From the NCBI RefSeq assembly GCF_026213295.1, contig NC_079424.1, positions 21,164,114 through 21,228,113 on the forward strand: 64,000 nucleotides of DNA, in the 5' to 3' direction. The notes beneath the pieces were generated by a model. The model saw only the letters and a list, made by a program, of their open reading frames with translations. It was not told the origin of the DNA and made no database searches. Position 1 is the stretch's first letter, and every line of letters starts with the position of its first letter. Positions 1 through 12,500 of the stretch are shown here, piece by piece. Source of the stretch: Gadus chalcogrammus. Its lineage: Eukaryota; Chordata; Actinopteri; Gadiformes; Gadidae. The position numbers were made by a program, and so were the translations under genes.

Positions 1-93
1 TATTTATTTTTTTTTATAGAAAGGGCCGAACAGGTGGACACATCTGTTTAAAGCACTTTGAGATTCTTGAATATAAAGTGCATTATAAATACA

Positions 94-101
<8 letters not shown>

Positions 102-186
<85 letters not shown>
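102..186. repeat. (TTA)n microsatellite
   Basis: About 28 uninterrupted TTA/ATT triplets. The apparent poly-Ile and poly-Tyr reading frames across it are artefacts of the repeat. Confidence 0.95.
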
Positions 187-409
187 CATTTTGGATTGGA
201 ACATTTTCTTTTTGATCATTTTGTGAATTTTTTTATGCGACATTTCTAAGTTCTTAGTTACTACGTATTGTTTTGGGGGAGACATGCTGAATAAATGCAA
301 CATCTTTTTAAACTAAAAAATAATCGTTTTGAAAAATCGTGATTTCAATATTGACAAAAATAATCGTGATTATGATTTTTCCCATAATCGAGTAGCCCTA
401 CATGTAGGG

Positions 410-562
410 GTAGGCTTTACTGGGCCATGAAGGTTGGCTTTACTGAACCATGAAGGTTGGCTTTACTGGGCCATGAAGGTTGGCTTTACTGGGCCATGAA
501 GGTTGGCTTTACTGGGCCATGAAGGTTGGCTTTACTGGGCCATGAAGATTGGCTTTACTGGG
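410..562. repeat. 23-bp minisatellite
   Basis: Six or more near-identical 23-bp units built on TGGCTTTACTGGGCCATGAA, in the intron or flank upstream of the first visible plxnb1 exon. I see no coding exon in the rest of 187-901. Confidence 0.9.
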
Positions 563-901
563 CCTCTTTACTGGCTGCTCTCATGGGCGGTTGATTTTCG
601 AAGGGATACAAACACGCAATGTTTTTTTCTTCTAATTCTTACCTTTCCGGAATGCCGTTAATAGAACAATCCGGCCTTCCGGCTTACTGTGAGCAGTCGG
701 GGTAGTCCGGCCACCGTGTCTATTGTCTAAGATTCTCCCAAACGATTGGCTTTAAATATGTCAATCAAACTCTGGTATGCGCGTAAGACCTACACCCACA
801 GACAGCTAAACCAATCACCAATCATCTTTTCCGGATCCACGTGTCAAACCAAAACCAAACCAAGATCATCTGAATCTGCGCTTTGTCCCGCGGTCTCACA
901 G

Positions 902-2352
902 GGAACGCTTCAGAAGTTTGTGGACGACCTGTTCACCGTGATCCTGAGCACCAGCCGGCCTGTCCCGCTCGCCGTCAAGTACTTCTTTGACCTGCTGGAC
1001 GACCAGGCGGCCCACCACGGCATCACAGACCCAGAGACCATCCACATCTGGAAGACCAACAGGTACACACCACACCTGAGACCATCCACATCTGGTAGAC
1101 CAACAGGTACACACCACACCTGAGACCATCCACATCTGGAAGACCAACAGGTACACACCACACCTGAGACCATCCACATCTGGAAGACCAACAGGTACAC
1201 ACCACACCTGAGACCATCCACATCTGGTAGACCAACAGGTACACACCACACCTGAGACCATCCACTTCTGGAAGACCAACAGGGACCACCTTTACTGAAC
1301 CGGGACTCTGCGGGCTCTGCATTTCACCAAACATTTCAATACATCACATGTTAACCACTTTCCTTCCTGCCTCCCTCTTTCCCTCCAGCCTACCGCTGCG
1401 TTTCTGGATCAACATAGTGAAGAACCCCCAGTTCATCTTTGATGTGCAGGCCTCGGACCACGTGGATGCGGTGCTCTCTGTCATCGCACAGACCTTCATG
1501 GACTCCTGCACCGTCGCTGAACACAAGCTGGGCCGGGTGAGCTGGAGCTGAACCCCCTGGGGCTTGGGTTCACCCCCTGGGGCTGAATCCTAGTTGTGCT
1601 GTAAGCCGTGTGCTTATTCTCACTGTGTTCCCTCTCCTGTGTCTCCTCTTGGGCCTCCGTCCACACCACCAGGATTCACCCATCAACAAGCTGCTGTATG
1701 CCAGAGACATTCCCCGTTACAAGCAGATGGTAGAAAGGTTTGTCAGTTTGCGAATACTTATTGTGGGGGGGGGGGGGTATTGCATGAAGCTACATTAGTA
1801 TTTGTGTCATCCCAGTCCAAAGTACAGCAGTGTTCAACGGCTGCCTGGTTTGTTCCCACACCGCAGGTACTACGCCGACATCAGGCAGACCATCTCCGCC
1901 AGCGACCAGGAGATGAACTCTGCACTGGCCGAACTGTCCAGGGTGAGCAGAACTGTCTTTACATAAGGGTCTCTACTTAAGAAAAACGCATAGAAATGAT
2001 GAACATGATGAAGTCTATAATGAAATGGGTCTCATGCTCATGTGGTTCCCCACCTCACAGAATTACTCGGGAGAGTTGAATTACCTTGTAGCCCTCCATG
2101 AGCTGTACAAGTACATCAACAAGTACTACGACCAGGTGGGCTGCTCGTGTGTGTGTGTTTGTGTGTGTGTGTGTGTCCCCTAAAACACTTCCTTTTCCCT
2201 GTTGGTGGAGGTTGTGCTCCTCTGACCTGTGTTGACGTCCACCTCAGATCATCACGGCCCTGGAGGAAGACCCCACGGCCCAGAAGATGCAGCTGGGCTA
2301 CCGGCTGCAGCAGATCGCTGCGGCGGTTGAAAACAAGGTGACAGACCTGTGA
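902..2352 (+). CDS. plxnb1: Plexin-B1-like, C-terminal six coding exons
   Basis: Plexin-B proteins are plasma-membrane semaphorin (Sema4) receptors. Their cytoplasmic GAP domain acts on R-Ras/Rap GTPases, and their C-terminal PDZ ligand recruits PDZ-RhoGEF/LARG. Visible exons: 902-1062, 1389-1536, 1673-1737, 1867-1942, 2061-2135, 2248-2352. All have AG acceptors and GT donors, phases agree, and they total 209 codons plus stop (TGA 2350-2352). The product covers the distal GAP domain ([19 protein letters not shown], then [44 protein letters not shown]) and ends ENKVTDL. VTDL is the class-B PDZ motif; plexin-A proteins lack it. [13 protein letters not shown] and [27 protein letters not shown] wording favour B1 over B2/B3. 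The 5' exons lie outside the window. The first visible donor is embedded in a tandem array (see 1034-1290). Confidence 0.9.
1034..1291. repeat. 44-bp minisatellite duplicating a plxnb1 splice donor
   Basis: Six units start at 1034, 1078, 1122, 1166, 1210 and 1254, exactly 44 bp apart. Unit 1 contains the last 29 bases of the plxnb1 exon ending at 1062 plus its donor (AACAG/GTACAC). Units 2-5 repeat the donor perfectly; unit 6 has lost it (AACAGGGACC). Units 2 and 5 carry a TCTGGTAGACC variant. Confidence 0.95.
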
Positions 2353-4471
<2,119 letters not shown>

Positions 4472-4571
4472 NNNNNNNNNNNNNNNNNNNNNNNNNNNNN
4501 NNNNNNNNNNNNNNNNNNNNNNNNNNNNNNNNNNNNNNNNNNNNNNNNNNNNNNNNNNNNNNNNNNNNNNN
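4472..4571. other. assembly gap (100 N)
   Basis: Exactly 100 N bases, the usual placeholder for a gap of unknown size. Confidence 0.99.
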
Positions 4572-5187
4572 TTTTATAGTTGATTTGCCTCGGGTGAATG
4601 AAATGTGTTAAACTGTCCCAAATGACAAAGAAGACCAAGACTAACTTGGGAATCTGGCCAATGTCAATCAATCCAAAATTCCGAACTACCCCTTTATATA
4701 AATAAAGTTGCCTTGCCTTAACTATTTACATCAGCTGCAATTTCAATCTATTCCGCACATCTGCAGAGGCCTCAGACCTCCATTTTCATTGTCTTTTGAA
4801 TTCTTCAAGTGTGCCCACTGCCCAGCTGGAACTTCTGCGGGACCTAGACATGAGTTGCCTACCATCAGATTAGGCAGGCACAATCTAAACTAACTACGTA
4901 ACTTGCACAATGCACTGTTGAGTGACGTCAGACTCCTTCCCGCTCCACACTCAGTAGCCTAATGGGGCTGTTTGTGGCGTATGCATATATATTAATATTT
5001 ATGCTTATGCATTCTGTATATTATTTTTCTGTGCATGACTAATATAACAGAAAAACGAATTGGGCTTGAGGACCAACTCTTGTTTTGTCCATTAAATTGT
5101 TTTAATTTGAAAGGGGATGTTTTTGTAACAGTCCAAATGTAAACATTGGGCTTTGACCATCGTGAACGAGTAATGGAATATTGGATT
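4572..5187. other. non-coding, unassigned
   Basis: AT-rich DNA with no supported gene. Around 4690-4720 an AATAAAGTTGCCTTGCC stretch resembles the 3' tail of a retroposon with a short terminal repeat. Confidence 0.4.
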
Positions 5188-5195
5188 GTTCTGAC

Positions 5196-5741
5196 TAGGG
5201 ATCGACCGATATATCGGTCGGCCGATATTATCGGCCGATATTCGCGTTTTTTACGTGTATCGTATCGGCCGATACGCGGCTGATTTTCGCCGATTATTAT
5301 TTTTTTTTTTACTTGTTCTACTTCACCTGTTTTTAATATTTGTTAAATATTGTTCATCTACTTGTTCTTACTTGTTCTACCTCACCTGTTTTTAATATTT
5401 GTTAAATATTGTTCATCTACTTGTTCTTACTTGTTCTACCTCACCTGTTTTTACTATTTGTTAAATATTGTTCATCTACTTGTTCTTACTTGTTCTACTT
5501 CACCTGTTTTTACTATTTGTTAAATATTGTTCATCTACTTGTTCTTACTTGTTCTACTTCACCTGTTTTTACTATTTGTTAAATATTGTTTTTTATATTG
5601 AAGTTCAATAAATGTTTCTTTAAAAAAAAAATTAAAAAAAAAAACGTCTCAAGAAAGACGGTATCGGCGTATCGGCTAAGGCTGATGAAAAAATATCGGT
5701 ATCGGTATCGGCCCTAAAAAAACGGTATCGGTCGATCCCTA
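5196..5741. mobile_element. hAT-type MITE, TAGGGATCGACCGAT family, copy 1
   Basis: Terminal inverted repeats start TAGGGATCGACCGATA and are rich in ATCGG. They are flanked by a perfect 8-bp target duplication GTTCTGAC (5188-5195 and 5742-5749), which points to hAT. No transposase is present. The interior is five copies of a 59-bp tandem unit (5311, 5370, 5429 onward to about 5600). Confidence 0.88.
5311..5600. repeat. 59-bp tandem repeat inside hAT MITE
   Basis: Units begin ACTTGTTCTACTTCACCTG at 5311, 5370, 5429 and onward, with few mismatches. About five copies. Confidence 0.9.
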
Positions 5742-5749
5742 GTTCTGAC

Positions 5750-8210
5750 CCATCCCTAACAGAAGCCATGCATAGCTTTTGTCTGCCTTACTGCAGGGGC
5801 TTTCCCAGTGGAAAAACACAACTGTCCTCCAGGCCTGTGGTGAAAGAAAATCCTCTTATTATCTCCCATTTCACCAGTTCTTTTACCTGCCATTCACACA
5901 GTTGGCTTGGATAAGCCTCAGTGCTAAAGGGAAGGTCTTGCTCTTATTTCTGTCAAAGGACACTTTCTCCATCCAAGTGTGATTGAAGGTGGGATCTGAT
6001 TTGATTTTAAAATGAGACCATTGCAGGAAGAGGTTTGCATTGACATTATATAGCATGGTAGGGCATTGGATGGAGACACTGCTAGAGATACGTTTGTGTC
6101 CTCAAACTGAACCTCTTCTAGGAGTGGAAGTGTATAGGTGTTGGGGCGGTCAGTAACTTGAGCCCCTCTTTCACAGCCAGAGAAACGAGCCATCAAGTAG
6201 ATGAGATGTGGAGGGGGGCTGCACAGAGACGCGTTTCTCTTCCTATGGAATAAGGCTCCCAAGTGCAATGTCTGGCCCTTTTGACAGAGGCCCAGCCAGC
6301 AACTCCCTTTTTGTGGCTTAGCAAACGGACGGTGGCAGCTATTTTTGGGAAGGGCCCAGGCCGCCACGGAGCTGATAAACCGCCAGCCGGTTCAAGAAAA
6401 TAGTTTCTTGGTGAAGCCACTACCCACAAGGATATACATTCATTTATATTTTTTCTGAACAGCCCTTATAGCTAGGGTAGGTCATTCATTTTAGAAAGTT
6501 TTTTGGTCATATCTGTTTAAATGTTCTTTTTGATCAGTGACTCTCGCATGCCTGTAATAAGACCGTTTTTCAATCAATTCATTGGGTCAGGATGATTGGG
6601 TGGCCTACCTCTCTGTCTACCCACTTGCCCTCAACGCATATGCCTGTGCACTCATTGCAGATGACCGCAGTCTTCCACATAACATAACTACACAACACAC
6701 CATAGCATAACAAGACTAGCATACCTTTTCCTGAAGCTATTCATATATTTTGGGGGAGTGGCTTTGGACGGACGCCCGAAGAGGTTAATATTATCCACTT
6801 GATTATTAAAAATTAAATATACTTCACAATCTAGCTTACTCTTTCTGGTTTGTCAAAATTACCTACCCTAACTTTAAGTACGTGTCTTGTTGCATAATCT
6901 TGGCTGTTATATACCACTAAATTTGTAGAATTTGACTTTATTTTAACAATAGCCATATTGATAACAATTTGGTGATATGGCTTGATTACAATCTCATGTA
7001 TTTGTTGATTCCTCATGTACTAGCAGCTTGTCAACCAGTGGGCAGTAGCGTGTATTTTACAGTTTAAAATGTCTATTTTCCCTTCGAGCTAGGTCCTACT
7101 AGCGGCCATTGACATTCTCTGGTTGCACAATGGCTAGGGTTTACTGACCTTGACCATGTTTTTGGAAATCCCCCAGCCCTGCTATGGTTGCCTTGGCACT
7201 GAATAGTGAAAGCGGCGGCCATCTGTAACCATGGGGCAGTCTTACAAATGTCATACATTCTGGGAGGCATTGTTGTAAGCCAGAAGCCTTCCATTAATGT
7301 GTGATTGTTGTTGCTTTCACATGTATAATTACAGTTTTCTCCTCCGTATATTTGAACTCTGTAAGCCTTGTCTTTTCTGATGGGACATTTGAAAGGAGGC
7401 GTGTGGGGCTGTTTGTGTGCGTACGGCCGAGACATGACCTTGGTGTAAGCCGTAGAGTCTCCATGCCGAGCGTGTGAAAGCAGCAGAAGTAGCTTCTCTT
7501 TTCCTTTTTTCACCCTGTTACGAGTTGTGCCTCCTGCAAGCCTTGAGCTCTGCGTCTGCCGAGGAGGGAGAGAGTGTGGGTCAGTGTTCCAGAGATCGGA
7601 TCACATGACGGCATAGATGACTCACCCCTCCGGGCGGTCTGGAAGTCAGGGAGCCCCCTACTGGAGGGGTGTGTGTGGCGCACACTTAAGCTCTTCATAA
7701 CCCCCTGCCCTTACAGCTGCCACTCCTCTGTGGACAGGGACCGCCTAACACAGGATGCACACCATTCATTTCCACCGGAAGTTTCTCGTCCAACATTCTT
7801 TCTTTGTAAGGATGACTCGGCAAACCATGGGCAATTTATTAGCATGATTTCCCATGCAACTTTATGTTCACGGGTAGTTTTGTTTATCCACTAACATGAT
7901 GATGAACAGGATTTTTATATGTTGAAACCGTGAGCAGTCTTGGCTGAATAGACCATTATGTTATATTATATTTTAGTCAGCAAAAACAGAATTCTATCAC
8001 AGTGAAATTGGGGGTTTCCCTTGTGATTTAACCGATGATCCAGTTGATTACCATTAGCATTGATGTAAGCCAGCACTGTATTGTGTGGTTAACCACCTCT
8101 TTGAGGTACTAACTAAGCACTATGCAGATTGTTTGAAACATCACACTGACCCAATCACACTCAGCTTCACAGTGGAGATAAACGGTAAAACAACACGTTA
8201 TATTAAGTGT

Positions 8211-8213
<3 letters not shown>
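5750..8213. other. intergenic / possible setd5 5' region, no coding exon seen
   Basis: About 2.4 kb without recognisable coding exons or repeats, in contrast to its surroundings. Possible regulatory matches read by eye: a CTATTTTTGG MEF2/CArG-like site near 6338, TGACCTTGACC (nuclear-receptor extended half-site) near 7146, and GGCGGCCATCTG (YY1-like) near 7212. Non-coding 5' exons of setd5 could lie here, but I cannot define them. Confidence 0.3.

Positions 8214-8296
<83 letters not shown>
8214..8296. repeat. (TG)n microsatellite
   Basis: About 41 TG units. Confidence 0.97.
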
Positions 8297-8297
<1 letters not shown>

Positions 8298-8496
8298 AGA
8301 GCTATAATTCAAAATAGAAAGAAGGAAAACTGTTCAAAGGTTTAAATATGGTCAGGTACTGTCTTTTTATTATATACATTTTTGTATAATTTCTGGTACA
8401 AATATGTGTGCAACCACAAATGTTACCCTCCTTCACCTTCAGTCTGTGTGAAAGTAATCAAGGATTCTCCAATGACTGTCCCTTCTGCTACGTTTT

Positions 8497-9335
8497 ATTG
8501 AACTCTGGTCCCCTCATTTAACTCTGGTCTCCTCATGAGCCCCTGTTTAACTCTGGTCTCCTCATGACGTTAGCCCCTGTTTAACTCTGGTCTCCTCATG
8601 ATGTGAGCCCCTGTTTAACTCTGGTCTCCTCATGACGTGAGCCCCTGTTTAATCCTGGTCTCCTCATGATGTGAGCCCCTGTTTAACTCTGGTCTCCTCA
8701 TGACGTTAGCCCCTGTTTAACTCTGGTCTCCTCATGATGTGAGCCCCTGTTTAACTCTGGTCTCCTCATGAGCCCCTGTTTAACTCTGGTCTCCTGAGCC
8801 CCTGTTTAACTCTGGTCTCCTCATGAGCCCCTGTTTAACTCTGGTCTCCTCATGACGTGAGCCCCTGTTTAACTCTGGTCTCCTCATGATGTGAGCCCCT
8901 GTTTAACTCTGGTCTCCTCATGATGTGAGCCCCTGTTTAACTCTGGTCTCCTCATGACGTTCGCCCCTGTTTAACTCTGGTCTCCTCATGATGTGAGCCC
9001 CTGTTTAACTCTGGTCTCCTCATGACGTTAGCCCCTGTTTAACTCTGGTCTCCTCATGAGCCCCTGTTTAACTCTGGTCTCATGACGTTAGCCCCTGTTT
9101 AACTTTGGTCTCCTCATGACGTTAGCCCCTGTTTAACTTTGGTCTCCTCATGACGTTAGCCCCTGTTTAACTTTGGTCTCCTCATGACGTTAGCCGCTGT
9201 TTAACTTTGGTCTCCTCATGACGTTAGCCCCTGTTTAACTCTGGTCTCCTCATGATGTGAGCCCCTCTCTCCTCTCCAAGTCTCCTCATGACGTTAGCCC
9301 CTGATTAACTCGGGTCTCCCCTCTTCTTCTCTCTC
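8497..9335. repeat. 34-bp minisatellite upstream of the setd5 start exon
   Basis: Roughly 25 units of about 34 bp (shorter 25-bp variants exist) built on CCCCTGTTTAACTCTGGTCT then CCTCATGACGTTAG. The last units include a CTCTCCTCTCCA pyrimidine tract. They resemble the putative acceptor and start of the setd5 exon at 9344 (GTCTCCCCATGACCGTGAGC), so the array seems to derive from that exon edge. Confidence 0.92.
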
Positions 9336-9343
9336 CTCTCCAG

Positions 9344-9573
9344 GTCTCCCCATGACCGTGAGCCGTGGGCGGCGGCTCAGCGGCTCCCCCCCTCTGGTGT
9401 GGACAGTCACTGCAGTTGGGGCCCTGTAACCAACCCCACCCCCTTCCCCCCCCCTCCCCTCCCTTCCCCCCCTCATCTCTCCCCCCTCCTCCTCCTCCCC
9501 TAACACTTCTTGAATATACCTCCTTTTATTCCCTCCCCTGCCTCCCCCACCCTCCCGCGTGCCGCTGGACGTC
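9344..9573 (+). other. setd5: setd5 5' UTR part of first coding exon, with upstream ORF
   Basis: A good acceptor (CTCTCCTCTCCAG) ends at 9343, and no other AG acceptor intervenes before the start ATG at 9574. The leader is very C-rich. It contains an upstream ORF of 25 codons (ATG 9352, TAA 9427-9429) that ends well before the main start. The exon limit is inferred from splice signals only. Confidence 0.6.
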
Positions 9574-12500
9574 ATGAGCATAGTAATCGCGCTGGGAGTC
9601 ACCACACCTGAAACCTCGTACTCCGATATGGCTGCTGGATCCGAGTGAGTACAGAATGCTGCACTCGGTCATCACAATCACATGTTATGTCTATACACAA
9701 TCATCAATACTTTTGCAATAATAGAGCTGGGTGATATGAGAAGAATTATTACCACAATAATTGTGGAGAATTCTTAACGATATTGATACATTTCATGATA
9801 TGCTTGTGAGTTTTAAGGACCATTCTAAACAGTCTGAGGGTCATAACTAGGGATCGACCGATATGGATTTTTTTAGGGCAGATACCGATACCGATTTCTT
9901 TTCATCAGCCTTAGCCGATTCGCCGATAACGATTTTCTTTAGCCCATAATTGGAGCCGATAATACCCTGGAAATCCAGAGTTCTCGCGAGAGCACACTCT
10001 GGGAACGAGAAATATACTCGTGTATATTCTGGCCCTCCCCTGGCCCAGAACATTAATCAATCACATCGATGTATCAATATAGGCGTACCAAAAGCGTTGC
10101 TGTTTTACCGACCGGATACGGCAAGAGTCTTATCTATTGGTTAGCTCCGCTGGTCTGGATACGTCACCCCTTGTATTCTTCTGATTGGTCGTAGTGTTAT
10201 CCAATGTGTTTATCCAGTGATATTTTCAAATGCATGCTTGGTGCCGCTGTCACGTTAAAATTGTACCGGGGGCGAAAATTGTACCGGCCTACGTCATCAG
10301 TTGTTGACAACTTGACAACTGATTTGATTGGGTTGTCCGTTGCCGGGCAGGTTTCAAAAAACATTCGGCTCATGTTTCCAAAGACGAAAGATAACATAAT
10401 ACAGATAACGGATCGCTAGATAACACTTGTTTTTACTTTATATTTGTATTGTATTGAATTGTTTAATCGAATTTAGCTAGTAAACTGAGTGTTTAAAGCA
10501 GGTTTCAAAAACCTGTCTTGTCACGCTCAATGAAGGAGTGCAATGAACGAGCATGAAAGTTCGCGAATGTTCAAGAACCTTCCTACGTCATTCGACGCGA
10601 TCGCCCGTTGCCGGGCCGGTTTGGAATTTGTCAACAACTGATGACGTAGGCCGGTACAATTTTCGCCCCCGGTACAATTTTAACGTGACACCGCCCCTCG
10701 AGTTGGGTAATTTTCATTACTCGTTGCCAGACCCTACAGCTTTCTAGATGGGGGTCTGGATTTCCAGGCTAAGCCTCCCTCAATTTACTTCATAAAAATG
10801 ACATGATGATGATAACAAATGTTACAATGTCTAAATTTGGGAAAAAAATGAACATTTATTAAACTGTCTGTAAATCACGCCGAAGAAAACGAAAAAAATA
10901 TATATTGATAATATATAATCGGTCGATCAGGTATGTGGGCATTTGTATGATATTGAACTAAACTGCCTTCCTTTCTCTCTGACGGTTGAACCCTCATATA
11001 GGGATGCATTTATTCATAATTTCTCTCCAAAAAATACTTTGTAAATGAGAATTTCCCCATAAACAAAATGGTCAAATAGAAAATAATGTCCAGATATGTA
11101 TCCAGCTGTTCTCGAAATCGCGATAAAAATTTGATTAATCGGCTAGCCCTACCCTATGATCATTTTAAGGCAATTTCCTTATTAGTGCTATTCGTGAACA
11201 TTCCAATTCGTTCATTAGGTAGGTATTAAAATCTCAATTTAGTATTGGAATGCTTGGGTTACATTTCATGGGAATATCAAAGCAATATTCCAGGGATAGA
11301 ATATGTAGCGGCGGAGACATCTCAGTCCAAGGACGCTTAAGGTAACGCTTAGGTTAACGCTTAAGTTAACGCTTCACGCCAACCCTTCACGGCAACTCTT
11401 CACGTTAACACTTCAAGTTAACGATTAGGTTGACGCTTAAGTTATCGCTTAATGTTGGAAGGCTGATTATGGTCCCACGTTCACGACAGGGAATGACCAC
11501 ACAGTCGCTTCGACGTAGTCATAAACCTTTATGGTTCTGCGCCATCGGGTTTACGTGTCGATATGCGAGTCTGTGGTATAGAGAGAACAAATAGTTGGTC
11601 TTTGTCTGTGCATGCTATTACTTTATTTATTGGTCTACTACTAGAAATTTTGATTATGATATGGGTTCTAGCAACTTGAAAGCTGAATACGACTCAAACA
11701 TTGTGCAACAAAAACAGAAGATAGGCTGCTATTTGTTCGTAGTTGTCCATTCTGGACATTATATTCAAAAATGCAAAATTCAAATCTTTTCCCATGGTTT
11801 TATTTTTTTTGCATACAAAGTTTAACGCCGGAAAAGGTGTAGTTAGCAGACCAACCACAGCCCTTGTGGCTGCGTCACCTCGACGCATGTATACAATTTT
11901 TGGGAGGCGCACGCGGCACGTCAGGTCCTTGCGGTCGACGGAAGGAGGGTCCGCAAGGGCGTAACGGGTCCATAACCCCCTTGCGTTGTGCAACGTGGAA
12001 CCACAATTCCGCCTTAATGCTTAAAGTTAAATCTTCATGGTAAGTTAGCTTGGGGGCAACCCTTCACGTTAATGCTTAAGTTAACGCTTAATGGTAAAGC
12101 TTCATGGTAGCGCTTCATGTTGACCCTTCACATTGTAGCTATGTTCGTTCTTCTTTTTGCGGGGATCCAGGCCCTCAATACTGCTTGAGTGCGATTTCTC
12201 TTCGGTGAACAGCAATAGTCACGCGTGCAATCTTATAAAAAATGTGCAGTGTTCAAAGCAGTTTGCTTTGTGATGATTGGAAGAAGAAGCTTTTTACTAG
12301 TCTCCGTAGAACGGATGAGGGTGTGAAAGACATGTGCGTCCACACAGCAGTCCTGCTTGATATCGTAGTATTCAAACAGAACCCTGTAGGGAGGAAAAGG
12401 ATCAGAAAGCATTCTGCAGCAGCGCAAAATACGCACTATCAATCTACCAAGTTCTTAACTAATATTATCGGGCCAAGACTAAGCTAAACTTAATTGATTT

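Larger units (their letters stand above)
9963..10771. mobile_element. TIR element (TAGCCTGG family) carrying a RecQ-helicase fragment, copy 1
   Basis: Ends are TACCCTGGAAATCCAGA on the left and its complement on the right (reading TAGCCTGGAAATCCAGA inward). The interior at 10108-10155 encodes [16 protein letters not shown], the Walker-A region of a RecQ-family helicase. A one-base slip just upstream (KALLF) shifts the frame. The TIRs and helicase segment match the element at 36601-37160. Flanks show only a partial target duplication. It is split by the TGTCACG element 10248-10690. Confidence 0.72.
9848..10935. mobile_element. decayed hAT MITE, TAGGGATCGACCGAT family, copy 2, host to nested insertions
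   Basis: The left end TAGGGATCGACCGATATGG matches the copy at 5196. The right end (ATCGGTCGATC near 10928) is eroded and has no matching target duplication. It is interrupted by a second element (9963-10771), which is itself interrupted by a third (10248-10690). Confidence 0.7.

Noticed and set aside
4701..4706. AATAAA as the plxnb1 polyadenylation signal
   Set aside because: It lies beyond the N gap and within a TTGCCTTGCC retroposon-like tail, so assignment to plxnb1 is not supported.
8497..9335. Regularly spaced repeats that could suggest a CRISPR array
   Set aside because: Units are contiguous 34-bp tandem copies with no unique spacers, in a eukaryotic genome next to a setd5 exon.
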